Origin: JASHVB01 sp035523995
GTDB lineage: Bacteria; Pseudomonadota; Alphaproteobacteria; Acetobacterales; Acetobacteraceae
Assembly: GCA_035523995.1 (NCBI GenBank)
Contig: DATKPQ010000045.1
Span: forward strand, 1-64,000
DNA: 64,000 nt
Reading direction: 5' to 3'
Positions 7,874-16,327 of this stretch are shown one piece after another (position 1 is the stretch's first letter; the number at the start of each line of letters is the position of its first letter). A program made the translations under genes and the position numbers. The notes beneath the pieces are model-generated. The model did not search any database. It was not told the origin of the DNA and saw only the letters and a program-made list of their open reading frames with translations.

Positions 7874-8994
7874 CCCTGACAGTGAACGGCGCCGCGGTCA
7901 GCGCTGAAATCGAACCGCGCACGCAACTCGCCGATTTCCTGCGCGACACCTGCCTGTTGTCCGGCACGCATGCCGGCTGCGAGCATGGTATCTGCGGGGC
8001 CTGCACCGTGTTGCTAGACGAAGCGCCCGCACGTTCTTGCATCGCTTACGCCGCCGCGTGCGAGGGCGTAGCCGTTCGCACGATCGAGGGGCTGCAGGAC
8101 GATCCGGTCGTGCAGCGCCTGCGAGACGCATTCACCGCAGAACATGCGTTGCAGTGCGGCTATTGCACGCCGGGCATGCTGGTGACGGCGCGCGATATCG
8201 TCTTGCGCCTGCCGCACGCCGACACGGCCCGCATCCGTCTGGAGCTGGCAGGCAACCTCTGCCGCTGCACCGGCTATGCCGGCATCGTGCGAGCCATCTG
8301 CCGTGTGCTGCAGGAAGACATTGCCCGCCCGGAATACGTCGCGTCACCCCTGGCGGCGCTCGATGCCTCGCTGCTTGCTGGCGCCACGGCCGGCCGCGAT
8401 GCGCCGCTGTCAACCCCGGCAGCACCGGCTGCCGGCACGTCACACCAAGGCGACACCGCGCTGCAACTTACCATTGAGTTGAACCTGCCGCGCGGCGAGG
8501 TCTGGGCGGCACTGCACAATCCGACATTGCTCGCGGCCTGCGTGCCCGGCGCGCACTTGACCCGGGTCAGCGACGGTGAGTTGGAAGGCGCGATCCAGGT
8601 CGCGCTCGGACCCATCACCGCGGTATTTTACGGCAATGGCCACTTGTCGTTCGACAATGCAACCTATAGCGCGACGCTGACGGGCGAAGGCAGCGACCGG
8701 CGCAGCCGCACGTATTTGTCGGCCACCGCCAGGTTCACGCTGCAGGGCACTGACGCCGCGCGCACCCAAATCCTATTTCAACTCGGCTACGCACTGCGTG
8801 GACCTCTGGCGCAGTTCGCGCGAGGACCAGCGGGGCAGGCGTTGGCCGCGGGCATTACCGACACGGTCGCGCGCAATCTAGAAGGCCGGCTGGCGGGCGA
8901 CAGCCAGACCGCGACTCCGGCGCGATTCCCGGCCACCGGGCTGCTGTTGCACGTCGTTTGGCAACGATTGCGACGATGGTTGCATTTCGAATGA
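7861..8994 (+). CDS. [2Fe-2S] subunit fused to a CoxG-like SRPBCC domain
   Basis: A 377-residue fusion. Residues 1-160 are the iron-sulfur subunit: the plant-type cluster ligands are C40, C45, C48 and C60 (GCEHGICGACTVLL...ARSC), and the second cluster is in LQCGYCTPGM and LCRCTGYAGI. After an Ala/Pro-rich linker (about 165-195), residues 195-345 form a CoxG/SRPBCC domain (LPRGEVWAALHNPTLLAACV, then GELEGAIQVALGPITAVFYG). CoxG proteins are known from CO dehydrogenase operons as membrane-recruitment or maturation factors. A short hydrophobic tail follows (ATGLLLHVVWQRLRRWL). Iron-sulfur/CoxG fusions exist but are much less common than separate genes. The stop overlaps the MarR start (ATGA). 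Confidence 0.87.
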   Translation: MRRVTLTVNGAAVSAEIEPRTQLADFLRDTCLLSGTHAGCEHGICGACTVLLDEAPARSCIAYAAACEGVAVRTIEGLQDDPVVQRLRDAFTAEHALQCGYCTPGMLVTARDIVLRLPHADTARIRLELAGNLCRCTGYAGIVRAICRVLQEDIARPEYVASPLAALDASLLAGATAGRDAPLSTPAAPAAGTSHQGDTALQLTIELNLPRGEVWAALHNPTLLAACVPGAHLTRVSDGELEGAIQVALGPITAVFYGNGHLSFDNATYSATLTGEGSDRRSRTYLSATARFTLQGTDAARTQILFQLGYALRGPLAQFARGPAGQALAAGITDTVARNLEGRLAGDSQTATPARFPATGLLLHVVWQRLRRWLHFE

Positions 8995-9293
8995 ATGATG
9001 ATGACGATGCGGCTGATTACCGCGTGCTCATGCGGCGGCCGGGCTTCCTGGTGCGCCGGCTCCGCCAGATTCACCTCGCCTTGTTCGCCGAGGAATGCGC
9101 GGCGTTCGAACTGACACCGGTGCAATACGGCATCATGACGGCAATTCGGCAGCAACCTGGCCTGGACCAGATGCGTCTGGGCGAGCAAGTGAGGATCGAT
9201 CACGCAACAATTGCTGACGTGCTGGCACGGTTGGAGAAAACGCGGTCTGGTGACGCGCCGGCGGGACGCAGGGCCGGCACCAATGGTGTGTAA
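8991..9293 (+). pseudogene. MarR-family regulator, frameshifted and truncated
   Basis: The start is coupled to the hydroxylase operon (ATGA). The frame reads a MarR-type N-terminus: RRPGFLVRRLRQIHLALF, ELTPVQYGIMTAIRQQPGLD, and the recognition region HATIADVLARLEK. At 9237-9240 there is a run of four A. Dropping one A restores RGLVTRRRDAG, the usual wing sequence, so a single-base insertion is the likely lesion. Even after repair the sequence degenerates after RRRDAG, so the C-terminal dimerisation helices are lost as well. The regulator of the hydroxylase operon is therefore probably non-functional and the operon deregulated. Confidence 0.75.
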
Positions 9294-9321
9294 TCCTGAC
9301 GAATGGTTGCCGCTCCACGCG

Positions 9322-9390
9322 CCATTGCGCGCGAAGCGAAGCAATCTCCAACGGGCGGTTCTCTCGGCGGAGATTGCTTCGCTCACAATC
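9322..9390. repeat. Dispersed palindromic repeat, copy 1
   Basis: An inverted repeat: gcgaagcgaagcaatctcc pairs with the later ggagattgcttcgctc across a short spacer (aacgggcggttctctc). It belongs to the family found at eight or more other places in this window, always between genes. This copy lies behind the broken MarR gene. The surrounding 9294-9578 holds no gene that I can support. Confidence 0.8.
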
Positions 9391-9578
9391 ATAGCGGACA
9401 CGATCCGCCGAAGTGCGACCAAAATCAGGTTGAAATTCGCGATATCACCGAGGTCGCGAAGTTGACCAGGTTCAATAACGTTCAGGCTTCGCCCCAGCCC
9501 GAGGACCGAGCATGGGACGTAACGATCCGCCGGATTGCCGTCCCCAGGATCGCGCCATCCAGAACAGTCGCAGCTGCA

Positions 9579-10340
9579 TCATCGCGATCTACGGCAAAGC
9601 AAAAGCAGGCCATCAATCTGCTCTGACGCCACGATTCCGTTGTCGAACTTCAAGGGCCTTTGGCGCTTGATCGCCACCGGTAATAATACATTATTGTAAA
9701 GCCAAAATCCTTGAGCCGGATGTCGTGCCAGGAAGTCCATGGCGATACCCGCCAACAATGAGGAGCGTGGTCGCATGCCGAATGGAGCACTCTGGTCGAT
9801 CACAAATCCATACTGCTGCAACTTCTCGGCCAGGAGTATCGGATCATAGCGCCTGTAGTGCCCAACGATCTCATCAAAGCGGCTCCACCGCGCCGGATGC
9901 AATGGGACGGAAAGCAACATGATTGCTCCCGGCTTCGCCAGACGGGCAAGTTCAGAGAAACATGCCTCATCGTTCTCCACATGCTCGATGATATCGAACG
10001 CGCACAGCACATCGAAAGCGGCATTCGGAAAGGGTAAAGCGGTGACAGGCGCAAGCGCGGCATATCCTCCCTTGTCCCGTAATCGCGAGAGTGCCTCCTT
10101 GCTGATGTCGACGAAGAACGTGCCGGCGATCGGTAATCGCGGATGTAACCCGGCGCCGATCTCCAGCCTGCGTCGCCCCTCCCCAAGCAGGACTTGCACG
10201 ACAGGCCAAGTGTTGAAGCGTTCGGGGCCGACCAGCCTCGACTTGCGCCACAGCGCGTCGAAGAAGCCTGTATTGACCGCCCGCAGGTCGGGTGCTTCGT
10301 CCGTCGCCTGTGCGGCGTCGCGTGCTGCTTGGCGAGTAAT
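9579..10340 (-). CDS. Class I SAM-dependent methyltransferase, probable ATT start
   Basis: The core is a Rossmann methyltransferase: RRRLEIGAGLHPRLP (motif I), TFFVDISKEALSRL, FDVLCAFDIIEHVEND and PGAIMLLSVPLHPARW, of the Methyltransf_11 type. The first conventional start is a GTG at 10199, which cuts just before motif I. The frame stays open upstream and reads a credible N-terminus (TRQAARDAAQATDEAP, then GFFDALWRKSRLVGPERFN). At 10338-10340 it has an ATT codon with AAGGAG seven bases upstream on the minus strand. I therefore propose 254 residues with an ATT start; the conservative start is 10199. It is transcribed divergently from the polyene-like cluster and may modify its product (inference). 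Confidence 0.75.
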   Translation of the reverse strand: MTRQAARDAAQATDEAPDLRAVNTGFFDALWRKSRLVGPERFNTWPVVQVLLGEGRRRLEIGAGLHPRLPIAGTFFVDISKEALSRLRDKGGYAALAPVTALPFPNAAFDVLCAFDIIEHVENDEACFSELARLAKPGAIMLLSVPLHPARWSRFDEIVGHYRRYDPILLAEKLQQYGFVIDQSAPFGMRPRSSLLAGIAMDFLARHPAQGFWLYNNVLLPVAIKRQRPLKFDNGIVASEQIDGLLLLCRRSR

Positions 10341-10487
10341 CTGGCTACTCCTTGGGCCCGGAAAAGCGGTTGACCGTACGGTATGGCAGGCTCCGTTGCT
10401 GGCGCCAACCTGACAATGGTTGGGTTGCGGTTTCTGTCACCGGGCGATACCCTGTATGCACTGGCAAAGTGGCGCGAATCAGGAGCG

Positions 10488-10778
10488 ATGGGAACGCAAG
10501 ACAGTATGGCCGCGACAAGCAGCACAACGACAGAGGACGCAGTCGCCCGGTTATTGATCGATACTCTGCAACTCGAGCGATCCCCCGAGGAAATCGTTCC
10601 GGATGCACCGTTGTTTGGCGATGGGCTCGGCCTCGATTCGATCGATGCGTTGGAGATCGCCCTAGCATTGTCGCGCTCGTATGGATTTGAAATCAAGTCC
10701 GAAGAGGCTCGTGCTCAACAGATATTTTCCTCGCTGCGGAAGCTTACGCAATACATCAATGACCACAGAAGACGTTGA
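10488..10778 (+). CDS. Acyl carrier protein
   Basis: A 96-residue acyl carrier protein. The phosphopantetheine attachment site is Ser51 in GDGLGLDSIDALEIA; the usual DSL is DSI here, as seen in ACPs of aryl-polyene clusters. The ATG at 10488 follows AGGAG very closely; ATG 10506 is an alternative start. It opens the plus-strand cluster and slightly precedes the AMP-ligase. It would carry the growing acyl or polyenoyl chain for the ketosynthase, reductase and dehydratases encoded downstream. Confidence 0.88.
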   Translation: MGTQDSMAATSSTTTEDAVARLLIDTLQLERSPEEIVPDAPLFGDGLGLDSIDALEIALALSRSYGFEIKSEEARAQQIFSSLRKLTQYINDHRRR

Positions 10779-10782
10779 ACAA

Positions 10783-12174
10783 ATGCGATTCGCGTTCGCG
10801 GCATCTGCCGGAATGTCCATGACAAGCCCGACTACAGACTATCCGGTGCTTTCCCGCCAACCCCACGACGTGGTGTACCGTCTGCGTGGCCAGGACGTCA
10901 CAGTCGGCAGCTTTCTGCACGCCGCTTATCGCGCCGCCGAAGCATTGCCCGATGCGCCCTTCGTCATTAACGCCTGCCGCCAGCGGCTATGGTTCGCGGT
11001 GATGTTGGCCGCGGCTCTGCTGCGCAACCAGGTCACGTTGCTGTGCAGCGATCGTACGCGGGACCAGGTGCGCGAAGTGGCGGACCGCTATCCCGGACTG
11101 TATCTGGCGACCGACGATCCGTCGCAGGATTGGGCCGTGCGACGTCACGTCCTGCCCGACGAACCGCCTCACGTGAGCACGGGCGTTCAGGCCATGCCGT
11201 GCTTCGCCGCCACGACGATTGCCGCCATTGTCTTCACGTCCGGCAGTACCGGCCGGCCTGCCGCGCACCGAAAAACCTGGGGATCGCTGGCGGAACGCAG
11301 CATCGATGCCGCCGCCTGTTTTGGTTTTTCCGAGGAGCATCCTGCCCATATCGTCGGCATGGTTCCGGCGCAGCACATGTACGGCTTCGAGACCACCGTG
11401 CTGCTGCCGCTTCACGTACCGGCATCGACATGGTGTAGCGCCGCGTTCTATCCCCATGATGTCGCCGCTGCCCTCTGGTCCATCCCCGCGCCGCGCGTAT
11501 TGGTGACCACGCCGCTCCAGCTCGGCGCGTTGCTGCGTGCGGCGATCGAATTGCCGCCGCTGTACCGCATCATTTCCGCCACTGCACCGCTTGCGCGCGA
11601 TCTGGCGGCAGCCGCCGAGGACTGTTGGCGCACCGAAGTGCACGAGATCTTCGGCGCCACCGAGGTAGCATCCATTGCCCACCGCCGCACGACCCGCGAT
11701 GACTTTTGGCAAACCTACCCGCGTGTCCGTTTGCAACCGACCGGCGCCGAGGACGCCCGGTCCGTCTCCGTCATCGCTCCCTTCGGGGTGCCCCACCCAT
11801 TGAACGACGTCATCGAGCTGCGAGATGCCACGCATTTCCGCTTGCTCGGCCGCCGTAGCGACATGATCAAGCTGGGCGGCCGGCGTGTCTCGCTGGCGGA
11901 GTTGAACCGCATCCTGAATGGCATCGAAGGCGTGATCGACGGCCAGTTCATCGCGCCGCCCGACCTTGAAACGCAGCCCAACGCGCGGCTGCAAGTCTTC
12001 GCGGTCGCCCCACAGCGCGAGGCCAACGACATCCTGGCTGAGCTGCGCCACCGTATCGACCCATTGTTCCTGCCGCGCCGCGTCGTCCTGGTCGATTGCT
12101 TGCCTCGCAATGAAACCGGCAAGCTGACGGAAGCTGCGATCGGCGCGTTGCGAAGCGGCAGGCCGGACCTATAG
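10783..12174 (+). CDS. AMP-dependent acyl/aryl ligase (ApeH-like)
   Basis: About 463 residues. This is an ANL-family adenylating enzyme expected to load an aryl or acyl starter onto the ACP. Motifs: IVFTSGSTGRPAAHRKTW (phosphate loop), EIFGATEVASIAHR, LLGRRSDMIKLGGRRVSL (hinge) and LPRNETGKLTEAAI with the C-terminal catalytic Lys. The protein is shorter than acetyl- or fatty acyl-CoA ligases, as are the ligases of aryl-polyene and xanthomonadin clusters. In-frame ATGs at 10759, 10783 and 10813 compete; 10783 lies right after the ACP stop. Position and neighbours support a role in chain initiation. Confidence 0.83.
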   Translation: MRFAFAASAGMSMTSPTTDYPVLSRQPHDVVYRLRGQDVTVGSFLHAAYRAAEALPDAPFVINACRQRLWFAVMLAAALLRNQVTLLCSDRTRDQVREVADRYPGLYLATDDPSQDWAVRRHVLPDEPPHVSTGVQAMPCFAATTIAAIVFTSGSTGRPAAHRKTWGSLAERSIDAAACFGFSEEHPAHIVGMVPAQHMYGFETTVLLPLHVPASTWCSAAFYPHDVAAALWSIPAPRVLVTTPLQLGALLRAAIELPPLYRIISATAPLARDLAAAAEDCWRTEVHEIFGATEVASIAHRRTTRDDFWQTYPRVRLQPTGAEDARSVSVIAPFGVPHPLNDVIELRDATHFRLLGRRSDMIKLGGRRVSLAELNRILNGIEGVIDGQFIAPPDLETQPNARLQVFAVAPQREANDILAELRHRIDPLFLPRRVVLVDCLPRNETGKLTEAAIGALRSGRPDL

Positions 12175-12221
12175 TGCCGCGCCTGGCGGCCCGCCGCACC
12201 AGCACGGCCTATTGCAGCTTC

Positions 12222-12512
12222 ATGGAAACACCACACGTCTTCACGATCGGCCTCGATCATCCCGCCCTGCCCGGCCATTTCCCAGGGCAGCCGGTAGTGC
12301 CCGGCGTTCTCCTGATCGAAGCTGCCATCACCCCTTTGATGCAAGCCCGCCGCGTCACCTGCCTGGAGGAAGCGAGATTCCTCGCCCCGGTCCGCTTTGG
12401 CGAGCCAGTCACCGTAACCGTCACCAGCGCCACCGCAGACCGCATCAGCGTCACCGCCCGCGCGGCGGACACGGCCGTGCTGCGCTGCCGCTTCAGCTTC
12501 GAGCCCGCATGA
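12222..12512 (+). CDS. FabA/FabZ-like hot-dog dehydratase (ApeI-like)
   Basis: A small hot-dog protein of about 96 residues. The signature HPALPGHFPGQPVVPGVLL contains the FabZ catalytic His (PGHFPG), and the second half reads ARFLAPVRFGEPVTVTV. It would dehydrate beta-hydroxyacyl-ACP, as ApeI-type proteins are thought to do in aryl polyene synthesis. A GTG at 12174 overlapping the ligase stop (TAGTG) is an alternative start and would add 16 residues. The stop overlaps the acyltransferase start (ATGA). Confidence 0.8.
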   Translation: METPHVFTIGLDHPALPGHFPGQPVVPGVLLIEAAITPLMQARRVTCLEEARFLAPVRFGEPVTVTVTSATADRISVTARAADTAVLRCRFSFEPA

Positions 12513-13498
12513 CCACACCCTCCTGGAGCCAACGCCGCGAGCGCGGCAGCGGCGTGTTGGTGCGGTTGATGATTGTTCTCTCGCTCAAACTTGGCTGGGC
12601 GGCGGGCCAGGCTTTGTTGTATCCTATCACCCTCTATTTCTATCTGTTTTCGCCGACCGCACGGTCGGCTTCGCGCGGCTTTCTTGCTCGCGTGCTGCCT
12701 CGCTCACCGGGCGGCGCCGACATCCTGCGCCACATATTTTCGTTTTCCTGCGTATTGCTCGACCGCATCTTCCTGCTGTCCAATCGCACCGACGGCTTTG
12801 CCATTGACACGACGGGTCTCGACGATGTGACCGCGGCGCTGGATCAGTCGCGCGGCTGCCTTTTGCTGGGCGCGCATCTGGGCAGCTTTGAGGCGTTACG
12901 CTGTTTCGGCCGGCAATCGCCGGTACCGGTGAAAGTGCTGATGTATCGCGCCAACGGTGGTGCCTACACCGACCTCGTCGAAGCACTGGATCCCGCTCTG
13001 TGCGAGGACATTATCGAGATCGGCACGCCGGAAGCCATGCTGCGTGTGCATGAAAGCCTGCAACGTGGCGAAATCGTCGGTGTTCTGGGCGACCGCGCAC
13101 CGCGCGGCGAAAAGCTCGTCACCGTGCCGTTTCTCGGCGATCCCGCGCCGTTTCCCATCGGCCCGCTATTGCTCTCTGCGGCACTGACCGCGCCCGTGGT
13201 ATTGTTCTTCGGCATCCGCACCGGGCCACGCCGCTACACCCTGCATTTCGAGCATTTCGCCGACCGCATCGCGCTGGATCGCGGCAACCGCGCTGCGCAA
13301 ACCGCTTCCTGCGTGCAACTCTATGCCAGCAGGCTGGAGCACTTCTGCCGCCGCTACCCGTTCAACTGGTTCAACTTCTATGACTTCTGGGATTCCCGTC
13401 TCGCATCGTCAACCGCGCCGCACTCTGCTTCGCTACGCGATGCTGTGTCTCCTGTGGCCGCCGGCACGGGCAGCGAGCGCTTCTCTGCCGCCGATTGA
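12509..13498 (+). CDS. LpxL/HtrB-type membrane acyltransferase
   Basis: A 329-residue member of the lysophospholipid-type acyltransferase superfamily. One N-terminal membrane helix (residues about 12-45, rich in Leu) precedes LLLGAHLGSFEALRCFG, whose HxxxxE is the catalytic motif, and VGVLGDRAPRGEKLV. Such acyltransferases occur in aryl-polyene clusters (ApeD/ApeJ region), where they are thought to attach the polyene to a lipid headgroup. The start overlaps the dehydratase stop. The C-terminal 40 residues overlap the next gene by over 100 bp and look less conserved, so the end of the alignable domain is probably near FYDFWD. Confidence 0.82.
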   Translation: MTTPSWSQRRERGSGVLVRLMIVLSLKLGWAAGQALLYPITLYFYLFSPTARSASRGFLARVLPRSPGGADILRHIFSFSCVLLDRIFLLSNRTDGFAIDTTGLDDVTAALDQSRGCLLLGAHLGSFEALRCFGRQSPVPVKVLMYRANGGAYTDLVEALDPALCEDIIEIGTPEAMLRVHESLQRGEIVGVLGDRAPRGEKLVTVPFLGDPAPFPIGPLLLSAALTAPVVLFFGIRTGPRRYTLHFEHFADRIALDRGNRAAQTASCVQLYASRLEHFCRRYPFNWFNFYDFWDSRLASSTAPHSASLRDAVSPVAAGTGSERFSAAD

Positions 13499-13991
13499 CG
13501 TGCTGATGCAGGCACTCGCCCGCGTCACGGCGCGTCGTGCGGCGTTCACCGAGACCAAGTCGATCGCTGCCTTATCCGAGCCTATTCGCGACAACGGGAC
13601 GCTGATCTATCGACGCCCTGGCTACCTGGCGAAGATCACCGCGCCCCCGCACGCGGAGCAATTGGTGGTGAATGGCGACCAACTCACGTTGGCCGAGGGA
13701 ACCGAAGCGCCGCATGTCATCGCTCTGTATAGCCATCCGCGCCTGCACGCCTTGGTGGACGCGGTCCGCGGTACGCTGTCCGGCAATCTCGACCTGCTGC
13801 GCCGGTGGTACAACGTGACCATGACCGGCAGCGTCGCTGCCTGGCGCCTGGTCCTGGTCCCGATTGATCCCGGCGTCGCATCGCTGATCCGGTTCGTTGC
13901 CATCGAAGGCGGCGGCACCACGCTGCACTGGGTGCGCACGGTGCAAGCGAACGGCGACGAGAGCACCATGACGATCACTCCCGCGCAGTGA
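13380..13991 (+). CDS. LolA-like outer-membrane lipoprotein carrier protein
   Basis: About 203 residues with a twin-Arg-like basic start and hydrophobic signal peptide (RTLLRYAMLCLLWPPARAASA). The body reads RRAAFTETKSIAALSEPI, GTLIYRRPGYLAKIT and LVVNGDQLTLAEG, the pattern of LolA-like periplasmic carriers. In aryl-polyene clusters a LolA-like protein accompanies the MMPL exporter and is thought to ferry the lipid to the outer membrane. It overlaps the end of the acyltransferase and ends in GTGA, which starts the exporter. The start could also be ATG 13440. Confidence 0.75.
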   Translation: MTSGIPVSHRQPRRTLLRYAMLCLLWPPARAASASLPPIDVLMQALARVTARRAAFTETKSIAALSEPIRDNGTLIYRRPGYLAKITAPPHAEQLVVNGDQLTLAEGTEAPHVIALYSHPRLHALVDAVRGTLSGNLDLLRRWYNVTMTGSVAAWRLVLVPIDPGVASLIRFVAIEGGGTTLHWVRTVQANGDESTMTITPAQ

Positions 13992-16327
13992 CCGCCCTCC
14001 GCCGTTTTCGCGGCCTGCCCATCCTAGTTGCTTTTGCCGGCGCGGTACTGGCCGTGGTCCTGGTTCTCTCCCGGGTCAGCATCCGTACCGACATGACCGA
14101 CTTCCTGCCGTCCGGGCACACGCCAGAGGCAAGGGTGATGCTGGAGCAACTCCGGTTCGGTGCAGGAACAAGCATGATCATGCTCGGCATCGAGGGCGCA
14201 CCGCCGGCAACGCTCGCCCGTATCAGCCGCAGCATGACAACCGCGCTGGACCGGTCGCCTCTATTCTTGTTTGTTAACAATGGCGACGCATCCTTGTTTG
14301 GTGGCAGCACGGAGCGATTGCTCTTTCGCTACAGGTACCTGCTGTCGCCGGCAGTGACGCCGCAGGCATTCTCGGTGCCCGCACTGCACGCGGACATGGT
14401 GAGATTGCTGCGCGGCCTGGAATCCTCCGCCGCGCCGCTGGTTTCGCAATTCGGCCTGGCGGACCCGTCAGGAGCCTTTCTCGCGCTGCTGAAGCAGTGG
14501 ATCGGCGCCAGCCAGGTCCGCTCGGTAGATGGCGTCTGGTTTGCGCCGCATCGCGACCGGGCGCTGATTATTCTGCGCACCAATGCCCAGGGTATGGACC
14601 TGGAAAACCAGCAACGAGCCCAGATGGCTATCCGGACTGCCTTCGCCGACAACGATCCTGGCAGTGCCCGCCTGGTCGCCGCTGGGCCCGCCGTGTTCGC
14701 GCGGCAGGCTGCCGATCTCATGCGCGCCGATGTCACCATGCTGTCGCTCGCCTCGACCGTCTTGCTCTCGGCACTGTTGTTCTGGCGTTTCCGCTCGATC
14801 TGGGTGCTGCTGCTGGTGGCCGTGCCCGTCTTACTGGGGATCGCCGCCGCCGCTTTGGCGGTGCAAATCTTGTTCGGCTTCGTTCATGGCGTGGCGATCG
14901 GCTTCGGGGTCACCATGCTGGGCGTATCGCTGGACTACCCGGTCCTGCTGGTGGGCCATCGCAAGCTCGCCGAGCCGGCGGCGGCCACGTTGCAGCGCAT
15001 CAGCGAGGCTTTTCGCCTCGCCGTATGCTCCGCATCGCTCGGACTGACCGGCATGTTGTTCGCGGGCATTCCAGGGCTGGCGCAACTCGGCTGCTTCTCC
15101 TTGGTCGGTCTGCTGGTGGCCGCCGGCGTTACCCGCTGGATCCTGCCGCATTTGATTGTGGCCGCAGATCTGGCACCTGTCTCCGCCGGCGATCCCGCGC
15201 GATTCCTGCGCGTAGAGCACCTTCGCGTCTGGCGCGGCTGGGCTGCGGCGCTCGGCCTCGCCGCGATCGCCGGCCTTGCGCTGGCGGGCGGTCCGCGGTG
15301 GCAGACCGACCTGGCCGCACTCAGCCCCGTGCCCCCGGATGCCATGAAACTGGATGCATCGTTGCGCCGCGAACTGGGTGCGCCCGACACGGTTCTGATG
15401 GGGCTGGTCCAGGGACAATCGGTCGAGGATGTGCTGCAACGCGAGGAGAAACTGTTGCCGACTATTGACGCGCTGACCCGCCGAGGAGTGCTTGTCAGCG
15501 CCGAGCTGGCCGCAAGCTACCTGCCCAGCGCCGCCACGCAGCTTGCGCGCCGCGCCATTCTGCCGGACCCCGAGACGCTGACGGCGCGGGTCGCCCAGGC
15601 GCGGGCCGGCCTGCCGTTCCGCCCCGACGCTTTTGTGCCGTTCATAGACGCCGTCACGGCCAGCCGCGCGCTGCCGCCGCTGCTGCCCGCTGATATCCAC
15701 GCATCTTTGTTTCGCGCTCGCCTTGACCCGCTCCTGTTTTCCCGCGCCGGCGTCTATTACGGCCTGATCGCGCCCACCGCGCTGCACGATCCCGCCGCCT
15801 TCGCCGCGGCCTTGCACCAGAACGGCGTCCCTTTCGTCGATGTGACGCAGGAAATGAATCGGATCGTCGCGGATTACACCGGCACGGCGTGGCGATGGTT
15901 CGCCATCGGCGGCGCCGCCGCGATGGTGGTGATCGCCGCCGGCCTGCGTTCTCTCCGCCGCGTCCTCGCGGTTGCCGCTGCCATCGTCACCGCCCTGTTG
16001 GTGACCGTTGCGATCCTCACCGCGATCGGCACCAGGCTATCGCTGATCCAGGTGGTCTCGTTGCAATTGGTCGCTGGCGTCGGCCTGGACTACGCCCTGT
16101 TCTTTGCCCGCCGCCAGCTCGACCAGGAGGAACGCGCCCGCACCTTGCGCACGCTGGTCACCTGCAACGCGATGACCATGCTCTCGTTCGGCGTCCTGAC
16201 CTTGTGCCGCATGCCCCTGCTGCGGCAGATCGGCATCACCGTGGCGATCGGCGCCGTCCTTGCGTTGGTGTTCGCCTTCTTGTTCGCCGGCGTTATGCCG
16301 CGCGACAGCACGGAGGAGTATGGCTGA
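13988..16327 (+). CDS. MMPL/RND-type lipid exporter
   Basis: A 779-residue polytopic inner-membrane transporter. A first helix near residues 10-28 is followed by a large periplasmic domain, then a block of helices (about 245-400: LASTVLLSALLFWRF, VLLLVAVPVLLGIAAAALAV, FGVTMLGVSLDYPVLLVGHR). The pattern repeats in the C-terminal half (from about 640), including GVGLDYALFFARRQL. The paired D-Y motifs (SLDYPV and GLDYAL) are the proton-relay positions of MMPL/RND proteins. Homologues in aryl-polyene and xanthomonadin clusters export the lipid. It starts at GTG 13988 inside the LolA-like gene's stop. Confidence 0.87.
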   Translation: MTALRRFRGLPILVAFAGAVLAVVLVLSRVSIRTDMTDFLPSGHTPEARVMLEQLRFGAGTSMIMLGIEGAPPATLARISRSMTTALDRSPLFLFVNNGDASLFGGSTERLLFRYRYLLSPAVTPQAFSVPALHADMVRLLRGLESSAAPLVSQFGLADPSGAFLALLKQWIGASQVRSVDGVWFAPHRDRALIILRTNAQGMDLENQQRAQMAIRTAFADNDPGSARLVAAGPAVFARQAADLMRADVTMLSLASTVLLSALLFWRFRSIWVLLLVAVPVLLGIAAAALAVQILFGFVHGVAIGFGVTMLGVSLDYPVLLVGHRKLAEPAAATLQRISEAFRLAVCSASLGLTGMLFAGIPGLAQLGCFSLVGLLVAAGVTRWILPHLIVAADLAPVSAGDPARFLRVEHLRVWRGWAAALGLAAIAGLALAGGPRWQTDLAALSPVPPDAMKLDASLRRELGAPDTVLMGLVQGQSVEDVLQREEKLLPTIDALTRRGVLVSAELAASYLPSAATQLARRAILPDPETLTARVAQARAGLPFRPDAFVPFIDAVTASRALPPLLPADIHASLFRARLDPLLFSRAGVYYGLIAPTALHDPAAFAAALHQNGVPFVDVTQEMNRIVADYTGTAWRWFAIGGAAAMVVIAAGLRSLRRVLAVAAAIVTALLVTVAILTAIGTRLSLIQVVSLQLVAGVGLDYALFFARRQLDQEERARTLRTLVTCNAMTMLSFGVLTLCRMPLLRQIGITVAIGAVLALVFAFLFAGVMPRDSTEEYG

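Noticed and set aside
4743..8994. Carbon monoxide dehydrogenase (coxMSL) identity
   Set aside because: The large subunit lacks the AYRCSFR-type active-site loop (PYRGVARAG instead), so only the broader xanthine dehydrogenase family is supported.
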